A DNA stretch of 43,299 bases from Sphaerisporangium cinnabarinum. Its GTDB lineage: Bacteria; Actinomycetota; Actinomycetes; Actinomycetales; Cellulomonadaceae. Every line of letters begins with the position of its first letter. The stretch's first letter is position 1. Under the pieces are notes generated by a model. It saw only the letters and a list, made by a program, of their open reading frames with translations, searched no databases and was not told where the DNA came from. Location of the stretch: the NCBI GenBank assembly GCA_003052455.1, contig QAPD01000013.1, positions 1 through 43,299 of the forward strand, read 5' to 3'. Of this stretch, positions 16,501 to 23,106 are shown piece by piece. The translations under genes and the position numbers were made by a program.

Positions 16501-16938
16501 GGTGTTCCCGGATCCCGGGGCGAACGTGTACGCCTGGCTCGCCGTGAGGGTCGAGAAGCTCGAGCCGTCCGTGCTCGACTGCACGCTGAGGGTCTGGCTG
16601 CGCGCCTCCCAGCCGGTGGGCAGCTTGAGCACGAGGTCCTCGACCGTGGCGGTCGCGCCGAGGTCGACCTGCGCCCACTGCGGGAACGTGTTGTTGGTCG
16701 ACTCCCAGTACGTGCCCTGGTTGCCGTCGGTGAGGTTGCCGGACAGGTACGGCGACGTGTTGCTGCTCGCGGCCGTCGCCTTCCCGGTGGACAGCACCGT
16801 GGGCGCCGCCGTCGCGGTGGTCGTCAGGCCGAGCGGGACGAGCAGGGCGGTCACCGCCGCCGTCGCGGCGACGAGCCGGAGGCGGCGCTGCGGCGCAGCG
16901 GAAGGTGTGCGGTTCGACGTGCTGGGTCGATGTCTCAT
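13561..16938 (-). CDS. Secreted multidomain GH87 alpha-1,3-glucanase (mutanase/mycodextranase)
   Basis: This 1125-residue exported enzyme would cleave alpha-1,3-glucan. A signal peptide (about 1-44) is followed by two discoidin-like domains (about 46-181 and 199-337) and two CARDB beta-sandwiches (341-448, 452-567). A CBM6/35-like module comes next (573-730, opening DTYEAEDG), then a right-handed beta-helix catalytic domain (740-1125). Asp888 in FADAINMTN and Asp911-Asp912 in RGTGDDSFALF have the same 23/24-residue spacing as the catalytic Asp triad described for GH87 enzymes of Paenibacillus. Known GH87 enzymes also carry discoidin and CBM6 modules, but the CARDB pair is less familiar. ATG start with GAGG 7 nt upstream. 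A nested palindrome about 180 bp upstream probably regulates it. Confidence 0.88.
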   Translation of the reverse strand: MRHRPSTSNRTPSAAPQRRLRLVAATAAVTALLVPLGLTTTATAAPTVLSTGKATAASSNTSPYLSGNLTDGNQGTYWESTNNTFPQWAQVDLGATATVEDLVLKLPTGWEARSQTLSVQSSTDGSSFSTLTASQAYTFAPGSGNTVTIDVPDTSARYVRVQITANTGWPAGQLSELEVRGTAGGTDPGPGNPQPPAGTNLALDKPIEASSTEWQFVAKNANDDSTTTYWEGAGGQYPSTLSVSLDSATQLTNVVVMLPPASAWGPRTQTFEVQGRATATGAWQTLKPSAGYAFSPSSGNTVTVPVTGTAKDVRLRFTGNTGSGNGQVAELQVFGTPAPNPDLVVTSVTATPASPLESQAITLSAVVKNIGTQASAATDVAFTLDGQTVATKPVGGLSAGAQATVTADVGARPAGSYTIGAVADAGGTVPEQNEGNNAYANPTPLVVTAVPSSDLVPTLTWAPTNPSAGSTVTFSATIANQGNVATSAGAHGLTVTVTSKATGAVVRTLTGSASGAIAAGASSASVNLGTWTAANGSYDVKVVAAPDSTEVAAKQANNTATRALFVGRGADLPFDTYEAEDGVTGGGASVLAPNRVVGDLAGEASGRRAVTLNQTGAYVEWTTKAPTNTLLTRFSIPDSAGGGGTNATLAIYVDGQFLKNLDLTSRYAWLYGNETNPGNQPSQGAPRHVYDEASTLLGTTVPAGSKIRLQKTAQNTSQYAIDFVDLELATPRANPNPAQYTQPAGFTHQDVQAALDKVRMDTTGTLKGVYLPAGDYQTASKFQVYGKGVDVVGAGPWFTRFFAPQGQENTDVGFRAEASANGSTFRDFAYFGNYTSRIDGPGKVFDFANVKNMTIDNIWVEHMICMFWASNMDDSEVKNSRIRNTFADAINMTNGSANNHVHNNQARGTGDDSFALFAATDNGGSGQRGNVFENLTSTNTWRAAGLAVYGGQDNTFRNIYIADTLVYSGVTISSLDFGYPMEGFGPAPTVLDGITVVRSGGHFWGNQVFGAVWMFSASKAFGNIQVNNLDVVDPTYSGIMFQTNYVGGQPQNTFQNPTFTNVTITGAKKSGDAYDAKSGFGIWANPMPEAGQGPAVGTATFTNLTFSGNYRDIENTTSTFTITRN

Positions 16939-17374
16939 CGGTGTCCTCGATCTCCCGTCGTCGTCGACGGGCGTCAGGCCGCGCCGAGCGCGACCCCGCA
17001 CCGGACCAGGCGCCCGGGTCGGAGGACGGGCCACGGCGCACGTCCGGCCGTGGCCGGGTGGCTCGGGTCATTACCCTCGAGAATTGCGGACCCGCTGTGC
17101 CGCACCGCACAACGGAGTGTTGATTTCTTGCGTCAACACGCAAGAACGCTACTGGCGTCCCAAGGAGGCGTCAAGAGATGCCGCAAGCGCCCGATGTGCC
17201 CGGTTCGTCGTGCCGAGGTCGGGCCAGGCAGGACGTCGGCTCGCCGAAGCAGAAGCATGGTTCATCTCGGGTGATCGCCCGGACGGGGCATCACCGTCCA
17301 CCCCGATCGGTGGAACCGCGATTCGTGTGCTCGACGCGGCAGAGGCCCGGTCAACCGCTCGCGGCGCTCGCCCC
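16939..17374. other. 436-bp intergenic region upstream of the GH87 gene
   Basis: No gene is visible here. The region holds the GH87 ribosome-binding site, the nested palindromes at 17117-17146 and a weak GGACGG/CCGTCC hairpin at 17281-17299 that might end the reductase transcript. It is somewhat richer in A/T around 17100-17160 than its surroundings, as expected for a regulated promoter. Confidence 0.6.
17117..17146 (-). promoter_or_regulatory. Two overlapping palindromes upstream of the GH87 gene
   Basis: TTCTTGCG (17125-17132) and CGCAAGAA (17139-17146) form a perfect 8-bp inverted repeat with a 6-bp spacer. GTGTTGA (17117-17123) and TCAACAC (17133-17139) form a second perfect one with its centre 7.5 bp away. 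The shared bases mean only one can be fully extruded or bound at a time. A repressor operator controlling glucanase expression is the likely role. Confidence 0.65.
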
Positions 17375-18178
17375 TCAGTCGACCGCGGGCCCGAAGCGCT
17401 CGGTCTTGATGCGCGCCGGCTCGTGGCCGAGCGCCACGAGCTGTCGCGCGACGGCCTCGACGAAGCCCGTCGGCCCGCACACGAAGCACGCTGGCTCGAT
17501 CTCGGGCGGCCAGCCCCACGCGGCGAGCTCGCGCCGCTCGACGCGGCCGGGCCCGCGCATCGAGCCGAGCGGGCTCGAGCGGGTGTGGACGACGTGGACG
17601 TCGAGACCGTCGTGCGCGGCGGCGAGGCGGTCGAGGTCGTCGACGTAGAGCTCGTCCTCCGGCCGCCGCACCGAGTACACGAGCCGGAAGGGCGTGCGGT
17701 CGCCGGCGTCGCGCCGGGTACGGAGCATCGCCATGAGCGGCACGAGGCCCGACCCGCCGGCCGCGAGCAGCACGGGCGTCCCCGCGTCGCGCTCGGGCGA
17801 CCAGACGAACCACCCGCCGACCGGGCCGCGCAGCTCGATCGCGTCGCCCACCGCGAACACGTCGGTGAGGTACGTCGAGACCTCGCCGCCGGGGACCCGC
17901 TGGACGGTGACCTCGACGCGCGCGGGGGAGCCGTCGTCGGGCAGGGGCGCGCGCGTCGCGGCGCTGCCGATCGAGTAGCTGCGCTCGGCGGTGTAGCCGT
18001 CGGGCGCGGTGAGCCGCAGGTCGACGTGCTGGCCGGCGAGGTGGCCGGGCCACGCGGGGACCTCGAGGACGAGCGTCCGCGCGGACGGGCTCTCCGCCCA
18101 CGCGTCGACGAGCGTCGCGACCTGCCAGCGCGACGGCGTCGCGTACCGGGCGCCGAGGCGGACGGGCGCCTCAGTCAC
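17375..18178 (-). CDS. FAD/NAD(P)-binding ferredoxin-reductase-like protein
   Basis: This 267-residue reductase has an FAD-binding barrel with ERSYSIGSA (the RxYS flavin motif) and GEVSTYL. A nucleotide-binding half carries LLAAGGSGLVPLMAML and the C-terminal CGPTGFVEAVARQL. It has no [2Fe-2S] domain, so it should pass electrons directly to a partner. The GTG start overlaps the end of the molybdopterin oxidoreductase gene by 8 bp, with AGAGG upstream inside that gene. The tight coupling suggests the two proteins form an electron-transfer pair. This is inferred from context, as the partner shows no haem or iron-sulfur motif either. Confidence 0.88.
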   Translation of the reverse strand: MTEAPVRLGARYATPSRWQVATLVDAWAESPSARTLVLEVPAWPGHLAGQHVDLRLTAPDGYTAERSYSIGSAATRAPLPDDGSPARVEVTVQRVPGGEVSTYLTDVFAVGDAIELRGPVGGWFVWSPERDAGTPVLLAAGGSGLVPLMAMLRTRRDAGDRTPFRLVYSVRRPEDELYVDDLDRLAAAHDGLDVHVVHTRSSPLGSMRGPGRVERRELAAWGWPPEIEPACFVCGPTGFVEAVARQLVALGHEPARIKTERFGPAVD

Positions 18179-18770
18179 CCTGGTACCTCTGCTCGCGCCA
18201 CGGGTCGCCGAGGTCGTGGTAGCCGAGCCGCTCCCAGAAGCCCTGCCGGTCCATGGGCATGAGGGTGATGCTGTTGACCCACTTCGCCGACTTCCAGAAG
18301 TACAGGTGCGGCACGAGCAGCCGCGCGGGGCCGCCGTGCACGGGGTGCAGCGGGGCGCCGTCGAACGTGTGCACGACCCACGCCTTGCCGCCGAGCAGCT
18401 CGGCGACCGGGAGGTTCGTCGTGTAGCCGCCGTAGCAGCCGATCATCGCGAAGTCAGCCGTGGACTCGACCTCGCCGAGGAGGGTGTCGAGCGAGACGCC
18501 GCGCCAGGACGTGCCGAACTTCGACCAGCGGGTGACGCAGTGGATGTCGACGGTCGGCTCGTCCTGGGGGAGCGCCATGATCTCGGCCCACGACCAGGAG
18601 CGGGTCGCGCCGGTCTCGGTGGTGACGTCGAAGCGCCAGGTCGCGGTGTCGACGCGCGGAGTGGGCCCTGCCGAGAGCACGGGGAACCCGGTCTCGACGT
18701 ACTGGCCCGGCGGGAGCGCCACGCCCTGCGGGCGTGGCCGGCCCTGGAAGCCGGGGGTGAGGGTGCTCAT
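18171..18770 (-). CDS. Molybdopterin-dependent oxidoreductase (sulfite-oxidase fold)
   Basis: This 199-residue protein consists of little more than the sulfite-oxidase/YedY molybdopterin domain. The molybdenum-ligand cysteine is Cys78 in VDIHCVTRWSKFGTSW, and later family motifs include GCYGGYTTNLP, VHPVHGGPARLLVPHLYFWKSAKW and the C-terminal FWERLGYHDLGDPW. No signal peptide or Tat motif is present, so it is probably cytoplasmic, unlike MsrP. Its substrate is unknown. A flavin reductase overlaps its 3' end. TACCGT at 18776-18781 (minus strand) ends 6 nt before the ATG and no ribosome-binding site is visible, suggesting a leaderless operon mRNA. Confidence 0.88.
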   Translation of the reverse strand: MSTLTPGFQGRPRPQGVALPPGQYVETGFPVLSAGPTPRVDTATWRFDVTTETGATRSWSWAEIMALPQDEPTVDIHCVTRWSKFGTSWRGVSLDTLLGEVESTADFAMIGCYGGYTTNLPVAELLGGKAWVVHTFDGAPLHPVHGGPARLLVPHLYFWKSAKWVNSITLMPMDRQGFWERLGYHDLGDPWREQRYQGD

Positions 18771-18809
18771 GGCACACGGTAGGCGCGGCCTGGCGGGGCG
18801 CGCCAGGGG

Positions 18810-19460
18810 TCAGGCGTCCGGGCCGCCCGGGGGCGGTGCGGCGACGAGGCGCACGACGGCGTCGCGCAGCCACGCGCGGTACCGCTCGCGCGACCAGCCC
18901 GCACCGGCCACGAAGTGCGTCCAGCCCTCCGGGGCGAGGAGGTAGGACAGGGACTCGGCGGCCTCGTCCCGCGGCGCGCGCAGCCGGAACCCGTGGTCGG
19001 CGAGCACGTCGACGCTCGCGCGCAGGTCCGCGCGGCGGCGGTCGAGGAGCGCCGCGAGCTCGGCGGCGACGGCCTCGTCGGAGCGTGCCGCCGACGTGAA
19101 CGCCGACCACAGGGCCGCGACGCGCTCGTTCGCCGCCGCCACGAGCGCGACGAGCCCGTCGAGGAAGTCCTCGGGGTCGGTGGTCCCGGCGACGGCCTGG
19201 CCCTCGGGCCGGGCGGCGAGCGACTCCCGGCCCTCCGACCCCGCGAACGTCACCTCGAAGGCCGCGAGGAGCAGGGCGCGCTTGGGCCCGTGCGCCTTGA
19301 CGGTCTCGAGGGACACGCCTGCGCGCTCGGCGACGCGGGCGAGGGTCGTGCGCTCGTAGCCGCGCTCGGCGAGCTCCGCGGCCGCCGCGCGCACGACGCG
19401 CTCGCGGGTGCGCGCCGCCTGCTCGGTGCGGAGGTCGGACGTGTAGGCGCGGGGGACCAC
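18810..19460 (-). CDS. TetR-family transcriptional regulator
   Basis: This 216-residue regulator has an N-terminal TetR DNA-binding domain (about 12-60: RTRERVVRAAAAELAERGY, then TTLARVAERAGVSLETVKAH). The helical ligand domain that follows matches no specific subgroup I can name. KAHGPKRALLLAAFE follows the recognition helix where most members have the YxYFxxK motif, so the Tyr/Phe pattern is altered. Start is GTG at 19460 with GGAGGGG about 9 nt upstream. It is divergent from the glycosyltransferase gene, and the shared region holds a 29-bp dyad, so it probably represses both itself and the glycosyltransferase/acetyltransferase pair. Confidence 0.9.
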   Translation of the reverse strand: MVPRAYTSDLRTEQAARTRERVVRAAAAELAERGYERTTLARVAERAGVSLETVKAHGPKRALLLAAFEVTFAGSEGRESLAARPEGQAVAGTTDPEDFLDGLVALVAAANERVAALWSAFTSAARSDEAVAAELAALLDRRRADLRASVDVLADHGFRLRAPRDEAAESLSYLLAPEGWTHFVAGAGWSRERYRAWLRDAVVRLVAAPPPGGPDA

Positions 19461-19491
19461 TATTGACTACCCCTCCAGGGTGATGAATACT
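19461..19491 (+). promoter_or_regulatory. Candidate TetR operator overlapping the glycosyltransferase promoter
   Basis: TATTGACTACCC (19461-19472) and GGGTGATGAATA (19478-19489) form an imperfect dyad with 9 of 12 positions paired around a 5-bp centre. It coincides with a promoter: TTGACT at 19463-19468, a 17-bp spacer, and AATACT at 19486-19491. A repressor bound here would block RNA polymerase. The left half abuts the TetR gene start codon. Confidence 0.65.
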
Positions 19492-19612
19492 CCTGACGGT
19501 TACCGATCTTCTCACACGCCGCCTCCCCCTCGGCGTCCTCGCGCGGACGGCCCGGTCCCGCGCCCTTCCCGTCCGACCGGCGCGTCCCGCGCCGCCCGAG
19601 AGAGGCACACCG

Positions 19613-20917
19613 ATGGCCACCGTCCTGCTCTGCTCCACCCCCGTGCACGCCCACGTCACCCCGCTGCTCGCGGTCACGCGTGCGCTCGTCGCGCACGGCC
19701 ACGAGGTCCGGTTCCTCACCGGCGCGCGCTTCGCCGCGGCCGTGGGGGCGGCCGGCGCCGAGCACGTCCCGCTGCCCGCCGCCGCCGACTTCGACGACCG
19801 CGACCTCGCGGCCGCCTTCCCGGGCCGCGCGGGGCGCACCGGTCTCGACGCGATCCGGCACGACATGCTCGAGATCTTCGTCCGGCCGGGTGCCGCGCAG
19901 CACCGCGCCGTCGTCGACGCCCTCGCCGCACGCCCGGCCGACGTCGTGCTCGTCGAGCCCCTGTTCCTCGGCGCGATGGCGCTCGTCGCCAGCCCGGCCG
20001 ACCGACGTCCCCCCGTGCTCGCGCTGGGCATCTTCCCGCTCGGGCTGAAGAGCGACCTCACCGCACCGTTCGGCCTCGGCGTGCCGCCCGCGCGCGGGCC
20101 GCTCGGGGTGCTGCGCAACCGGGCGCTGCACCGGTTCGTCGAAGGTGTCGCGTTCGCCGCGCCGCAGCGCGCCGCGCAGGACATGGTGCGCGCGACCGGC
20201 GCGACCCCGAGCGACACCTTCTTCCTGGGCTGGCCCGCCGACGCGGACGCCATCGTGCAGCTCACCGTCCCCGAGCTCGAGTACCCGCGGCCCGACGTCG
20301 TCACGCCCGTCCGGTTCGTCGGCCCGCCGCGGCCCGTCGCCGCGCACGGCGACCTCCCCGCGTGGTGGGACGATCTCGGCACGCGCCGTCCCGTCGTCCA
20401 CGTCACGCAGGGCACCGTCGCGAACGAGGACCCGCACCAGCTCCTCCTCCCGACCCTGCGCGCGCTCGCGGACGAGGACGTGCTCGTCGTCGCCGCCACG
20501 GGTGGGCGGCCCGTCGAGACGCTCGGCGCGCTGCCCCCGAACGCGCGCGCGGCCGAGTACCTCCCGTACGACGCGCTGCTCCCGCGCACGTCGGTCCTCG
20601 TGACGAACGGCGGCTACGGCGGCGTGCACCACGCGCTGCGGCACGGCGTGCCCGTGGTCGTCGCCGGGAAGACGGAGGACAAGGCGGAGGTCGCGGCCCG
20701 CGTCGCGTGGACCGGGACGGGCGTGCGGCTGCGGACCAGCACGCCGCGGCCCGCCCAGGTGCGACGTGCGGTGCGCCGCCTGCTCGACGACCCGTCGTAC
20801 ACCCGGGCCGCCGCGCGCCTCGGCGAGCGCATCGCCGCCGCGCCGGGGGAGGACGGCGTCGTCGCGGTCGTGGAGGAGGTCGTCGCCCGGCGCGCCGCGC
20901 GGCGCGTCGCGCGCTGA
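19613..20917 (+). CDS. Glycosyltransferase, MGT/UGT type (GT1, GT-B fold)
   Basis: This 434-residue soluble glycosyltransferase begins with VLLCSTPVHAHVTPLLAVTRAL, the acceptor-side motif of macrolide and flavonoid glycosyltransferases (His in the HAHVTP segment). The nucleotide-sugar half carries VHVTQGTV and LPYDALLPRTSVLVTNGGYG, then VHHALRHGVPVVV, a shortened donor motif. Relatives glycosylate small hydrophobic molecules, either for biosynthesis or to inactivate antibiotics. ATG start with GAGAGG 8 nt upstream. An acetyltransferase gene follows after 20 nt, and a TetR regulator is divergent. With no biosynthetic genes nearby, xenobiotic modification is a reasonable inference, but the substrate is unknown. 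Confidence 0.88.
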   Translation: MATVLLCSTPVHAHVTPLLAVTRALVAHGHEVRFLTGARFAAAVGAAGAEHVPLPAAADFDDRDLAAAFPGRAGRTGLDAIRHDMLEIFVRPGAAQHRAVVDALAARPADVVLVEPLFLGAMALVASPADRRPPVLALGIFPLGLKSDLTAPFGLGVPPARGPLGVLRNRALHRFVEGVAFAAPQRAAQDMVRATGATPSDTFFLGWPADADAIVQLTVPELEYPRPDVVTPVRFVGPPRPVAAHGDLPAWWDDLGTRRPVVHVTQGTVANEDPHQLLLPTLRALADEDVLVVAATGGRPVETLGALPPNARAAEYLPYDALLPRTSVLVTNGGYGGVHHALRHGVPVVVAGKTEDKAEVAARVAWTGTGVRLRTSTPRPAQVRRAVRRLLDDPSYTRAAARLGERIAAAPGEDGVVAVVEEVVARRAARRVAR

Positions 20918-20937
20918 CGGGGGAGGAGGATCGGGGG

Positions 20938-21480
20938 ATGCCCAGCGACCTGCTCATGCGCATCCACGGTCCCGAGTTCCGCGCCATGTCCGAGCGTGTG
21001 CTGGAGGCGACCGCGCTCACCTCGCGGCTCAACGTGCTCCCGTTCGACGACGAGGAGGGCAAGGCCCGGCTGTTCGAGCAGATCCTCGGGCGGCCGCTGC
21101 TGCCGCAGGTGACGATCTACCCGCCGTTCTTCACCGACCACGGCCTGCACCTCGACCTCGGCGAGCGGGTCTTCGTCAACCAGAACTGCACGTTCCTCGA
21201 CTACGCCGGCATCCGGCTCGCCGACCGTGTGCTGGTCGCGCCGCGGGTCACGTTCATCACCGTCGGGCACCCCGTCGACACCGACGACCGCAAGGTCTGG
21301 CTCACCGGCGGCCCGATCGACGTCCACGAGAACGTGTGGATCGGCGCGGGCGCGACCATCCTGCCCGGCGTGACCATCGGTCGCGACGCCGTCATCGCGG
21401 CGGGCGCGGTCGTCACCGACGACGTCCCGCCGCGCAGCCTCGTGACCGGGCCGCGGGCGGACGTCCGCCGCACCTGGTGA
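20938..21480 (+). CDS. Hexapeptide-repeat sugar O-acetyltransferase (Maa/LacA/NodL type)
   Basis: This 180-residue acyl-CoA-dependent O-acetyltransferase has the maltose-acetyltransferase N-terminal helix region. The left-handed beta-helix hexapeptide core includes VFVNQNCTFLDYAGI, VTFITVGHPVD (probable catalytic His), WIGAGATILPGVTIG and AVIAAGAVVTDDVPP. ATG start with GGAGGAGGA about 8 nt upstream. It lies 20 nt behind the glycosyltransferase and is probably co-transcribed with it. One scenario is that it decorates a sugar attached by that enzyme, but this is inference from adjacency. Confidence 0.9.
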   Translation: MPSDLLMRIHGPEFRAMSERVLEATALTSRLNVLPFDDEEGKARLFEQILGRPLLPQVTIYPPFFTDHGLHLDLGERVFVNQNCTFLDYAGIRLADRVLVAPRVTFITVGHPVDTDDRKVWLTGGPIDVHENVWIGAGATILPGVTIGRDAVIAAGAVVTDDVPPRSLVTGPRADVRRTW

Positions 21481-21506
21481 GGGGCCGCCGGCCCAGCACG
21501 GGTTCT

Positions 21507-21616
21507 CTCGGTCGTGCTGGAGCCTGTGCTTGCTCCGCTGCGCTCCGGCTCAGCACTCGTGTCCTCGGTCGTGCTGGAGCCTGCGCTTGCTCCGCTGCGC
21601 TCCGGCTCAGCACTCG
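21507..21616. repeat. Tandem 57-bp repeat with internal palindromes
   Basis: Bases 21507-21559 and 21564-21616 are the same 53-bp sequence with one mismatch (21526 versus 21583), at a 57-bp period. Each unit has arms GTGCTGgAGCC and GGCTCAGCAC that can form a hairpin with one bulged G; the first pair is at 21514-21524 and 21547-21556. The second unit includes the final codons and stop of the serine dehydratase gene. It may terminate the convergent transcripts, and it resembles a REP-type extragenic palindrome. Confidence 0.85.
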
Positions 21617-23058
21617 ACGACGTTGACCGCGAGGCCACCCGTCGAGGTCTCCTTGTACTTGGTCGACATGTCGACGCCCGTCTGGCGCATGGTCTCGATG
21701 ACGGTGTCCAGCGAGACGACGTGCGAGCCGTCGCCCTGGAGCGCGAGGCGCGCGGCGGACACGGCGGTGCACGCGGCGATGGCGTTGCGCTCGATGCACG
21801 GGACCTGGACGAGTCCCCCGACCGGGTCGCACGTGAGGCCGAGGTTGTGCTCCATCGCGATCTCGGCCGCGTTCTCGACCTGGGCGGGCGTGCCGCCGAG
21901 CACCGCGCAGATGGCACCGGCGGCCATGGAGCAGGCCGACCCGACCTCGCCCTGGCACCCGGCCTCCGCGCCGGAGATGGACGCGTTGCGCTTGTACAGC
22001 GCGCCGATGGCGGCGGCGGTGAGCAGGTATGTGCGCATCGCCCGACGGCGGCGTGCCGGGTCGGCGGCGACGTCCGGGTGCGTGCGCAGGAAGTGCCGCC
22101 CGACGGCCGGGATGATCCCGGCCGCGCCGTTCGTCGGGGCGGTCACGACGCGCCGCCCGTCGGCGTTCTCCTCGTTGACGGCCATCGCGAAGGCCTGGAG
22201 CCACTCGATCGTCGTGTCGGCGCCACGCTCGTCGGCCAGCTCGAGGCGCTCGCGCTGCGCGCGGGCCCGACGCCGGACCTTGAGCCGGCCGGGCAGGACG
22301 CCGTCGCGCTCCAGCCCGGCATCGACGCACGCGCTCATCGTGTCCCAGATCCGGTCGACGCCCGCCTCGACGTCGGCCACCGGGCGCAGGGCGGTCTCGT
22401 TGGTCCACGCGACCGCGGCGATCGACGTCCGCTCGCGCTCGCACACGGCGAGGAGCTCGGCCGCGTTGGCGAACGGGAACGGCACACCGGTCGGCTCGGT
22501 CCGCGGGTCGATCGTCTCGCCCGCGAGCTCGGCGCCGACCTGGGCCGCCTCGTTCGCGGCGGCTGCCTCGAGCTCGGCCGCGGTGAGGACGAACCCCCCG
22601 CCGACGGAGTAGTAGGCCTCCTCGGCGACCGTCGCGCCGTCGGCGTCGAGCGCGGTGAAGCGCATCCCGTTCGGGTGACCGGGCATCCGCGTCAGCGGCG
22701 CGAGGCGCACGTCGTCGCGGGTCATCGTGATGCGGTGGCGGCCCAGCAGCGTGACGGGCGCGCCGTCGCCGAGCTTCTCCCACGACCCGGGCACGCGCGC
22801 CGGGTCGCACGTCTCGGGGTCGAGGCCGAGCAGGCCCGCGACGACGGCGTCCGGCGTCCCGTGGCCCACTCCCGTCGCGCCGAGCGAGCCGCACAGCACG
22901 ACCCGCAGCCCGGCGACCGTGTCGAGCGTGTCGCCCGCGGCCAGGGTCGTGACGAACGCCTTCGCCGCGCGCATCGGCCCGACGGTGTGCGAGCTCGACG
23001 GGCCGACGCCGACGGAGAACAGGTCGAGGACCGAGACGTAGGCGCTCATGCCCACCAT
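21607..23058 (-). CDS. sdaA: L-serine ammonia-lyase, single-chain iron-sulfur type
   Basis: This 483-residue cytoplasmic enzyme deaminates L-serine to pyruvate and ammonia using a [4Fe-4S] cluster. The N-terminal beta-domain (VLDLFSVGVGPSSSHTVGPM) is fused to the alpha-domain, as in E. coli SdaA. Candidate cluster cysteines are in SACSMAAGAICAV, LTCDPVGGLVQVPC and AIAACTAVS. The last residue before the stop is also Cys. ATG at 23058 has GAGG 7 nt upstream; an in-frame ATG at 23049 is possible. TATAGC at 23092-23097 (minus strand) could be its -10. The 3' end lies inside a tandem repeat, so the C-terminal four or so codons belong to repeat DNA. Confidence 0.94.
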   Translation of the reverse strand: MVGMSAYVSVLDLFSVGVGPSSSHTVGPMRAAKAFVTTLAAGDTLDTVAGLRVVLCGSLGATGVGHGTPDAVVAGLLGLDPETCDPARVPGSWEKLGDGAPVTLLGRHRITMTRDDVRLAPLTRMPGHPNGMRFTALDADGATVAEEAYYSVGGGFVLTAAELEAAAANEAAQVGAELAGETIDPRTEPTGVPFPFANAAELLAVCERERTSIAAVAWTNETALRPVADVEAGVDRIWDTMSACVDAGLERDGVLPGRLKVRRRARAQRERLELADERGADTTIEWLQAFAMAVNEENADGRRVVTAPTNGAAGIIPAVGRHFLRTHPDVAADPARRRRAMRTYLLTAAAIGALYKRNASISGAEAGCQGEVGSACSMAAGAICAVLGGTPAQVENAAEIAMEHNLGLTCDPVGGLVQVPCIERNAIAACTAVSAARLALQGDGSHVVSLDTVIETMRQTGVDMSTKYKETSTGGLAVNVVEC

Positions 23059-23091
23059 GGTCGCACCTCGTCCACGATGCGGGCGGATTTT

Positions 23092-23097
23092 GCTATA
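23092..23097 (-). promoter_or_regulatory. Candidate -10 element of the serine dehydratase gene
   Basis: On the minus strand TATAGC lies about 34 nt before the ATG at 23058, in one of the few A/T-rich stretches of the window. No good -35 hexamer is seen at 16-18 bp, so this is tentative. Confidence 0.35.
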
Positions 23098-23106
23098 GCG
23101 GATCGG

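Noticed and set aside
13286-17143. Minus-strand frame of about 1285 codons overlapping the glucanase in another phase
   Set aside because: It is an Arg/His/Gly-rich shadow without domains. The 1125-residue frame has a signal peptide, five accessory modules and the catalytic Asp triad.
17178-17374. Possible small plus-strand gene in the gap between the glucanase and reductase genes
   Set aside because: The open stretch runs into the reductase gene as a shadow, has no ribosome-binding site and no recognisable composition.
18454-20589. 711-codon minus-strand frame spanning the oxidoreductase, TetR and glycosyltransferase genes
   Set aside because: It crosses two well-supported genes on each strand in wrong phases and has a Ser/Arg-rich shadow composition.
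18810-21480. A natural-product biosynthetic cluster around the glycosyltransferase
   Set aside because: Only tailoring-type genes are present; there is no synthase, carrier protein or exporter within 10 kb. The lone ketoacyl synthase at 35-36 kb is too far away.
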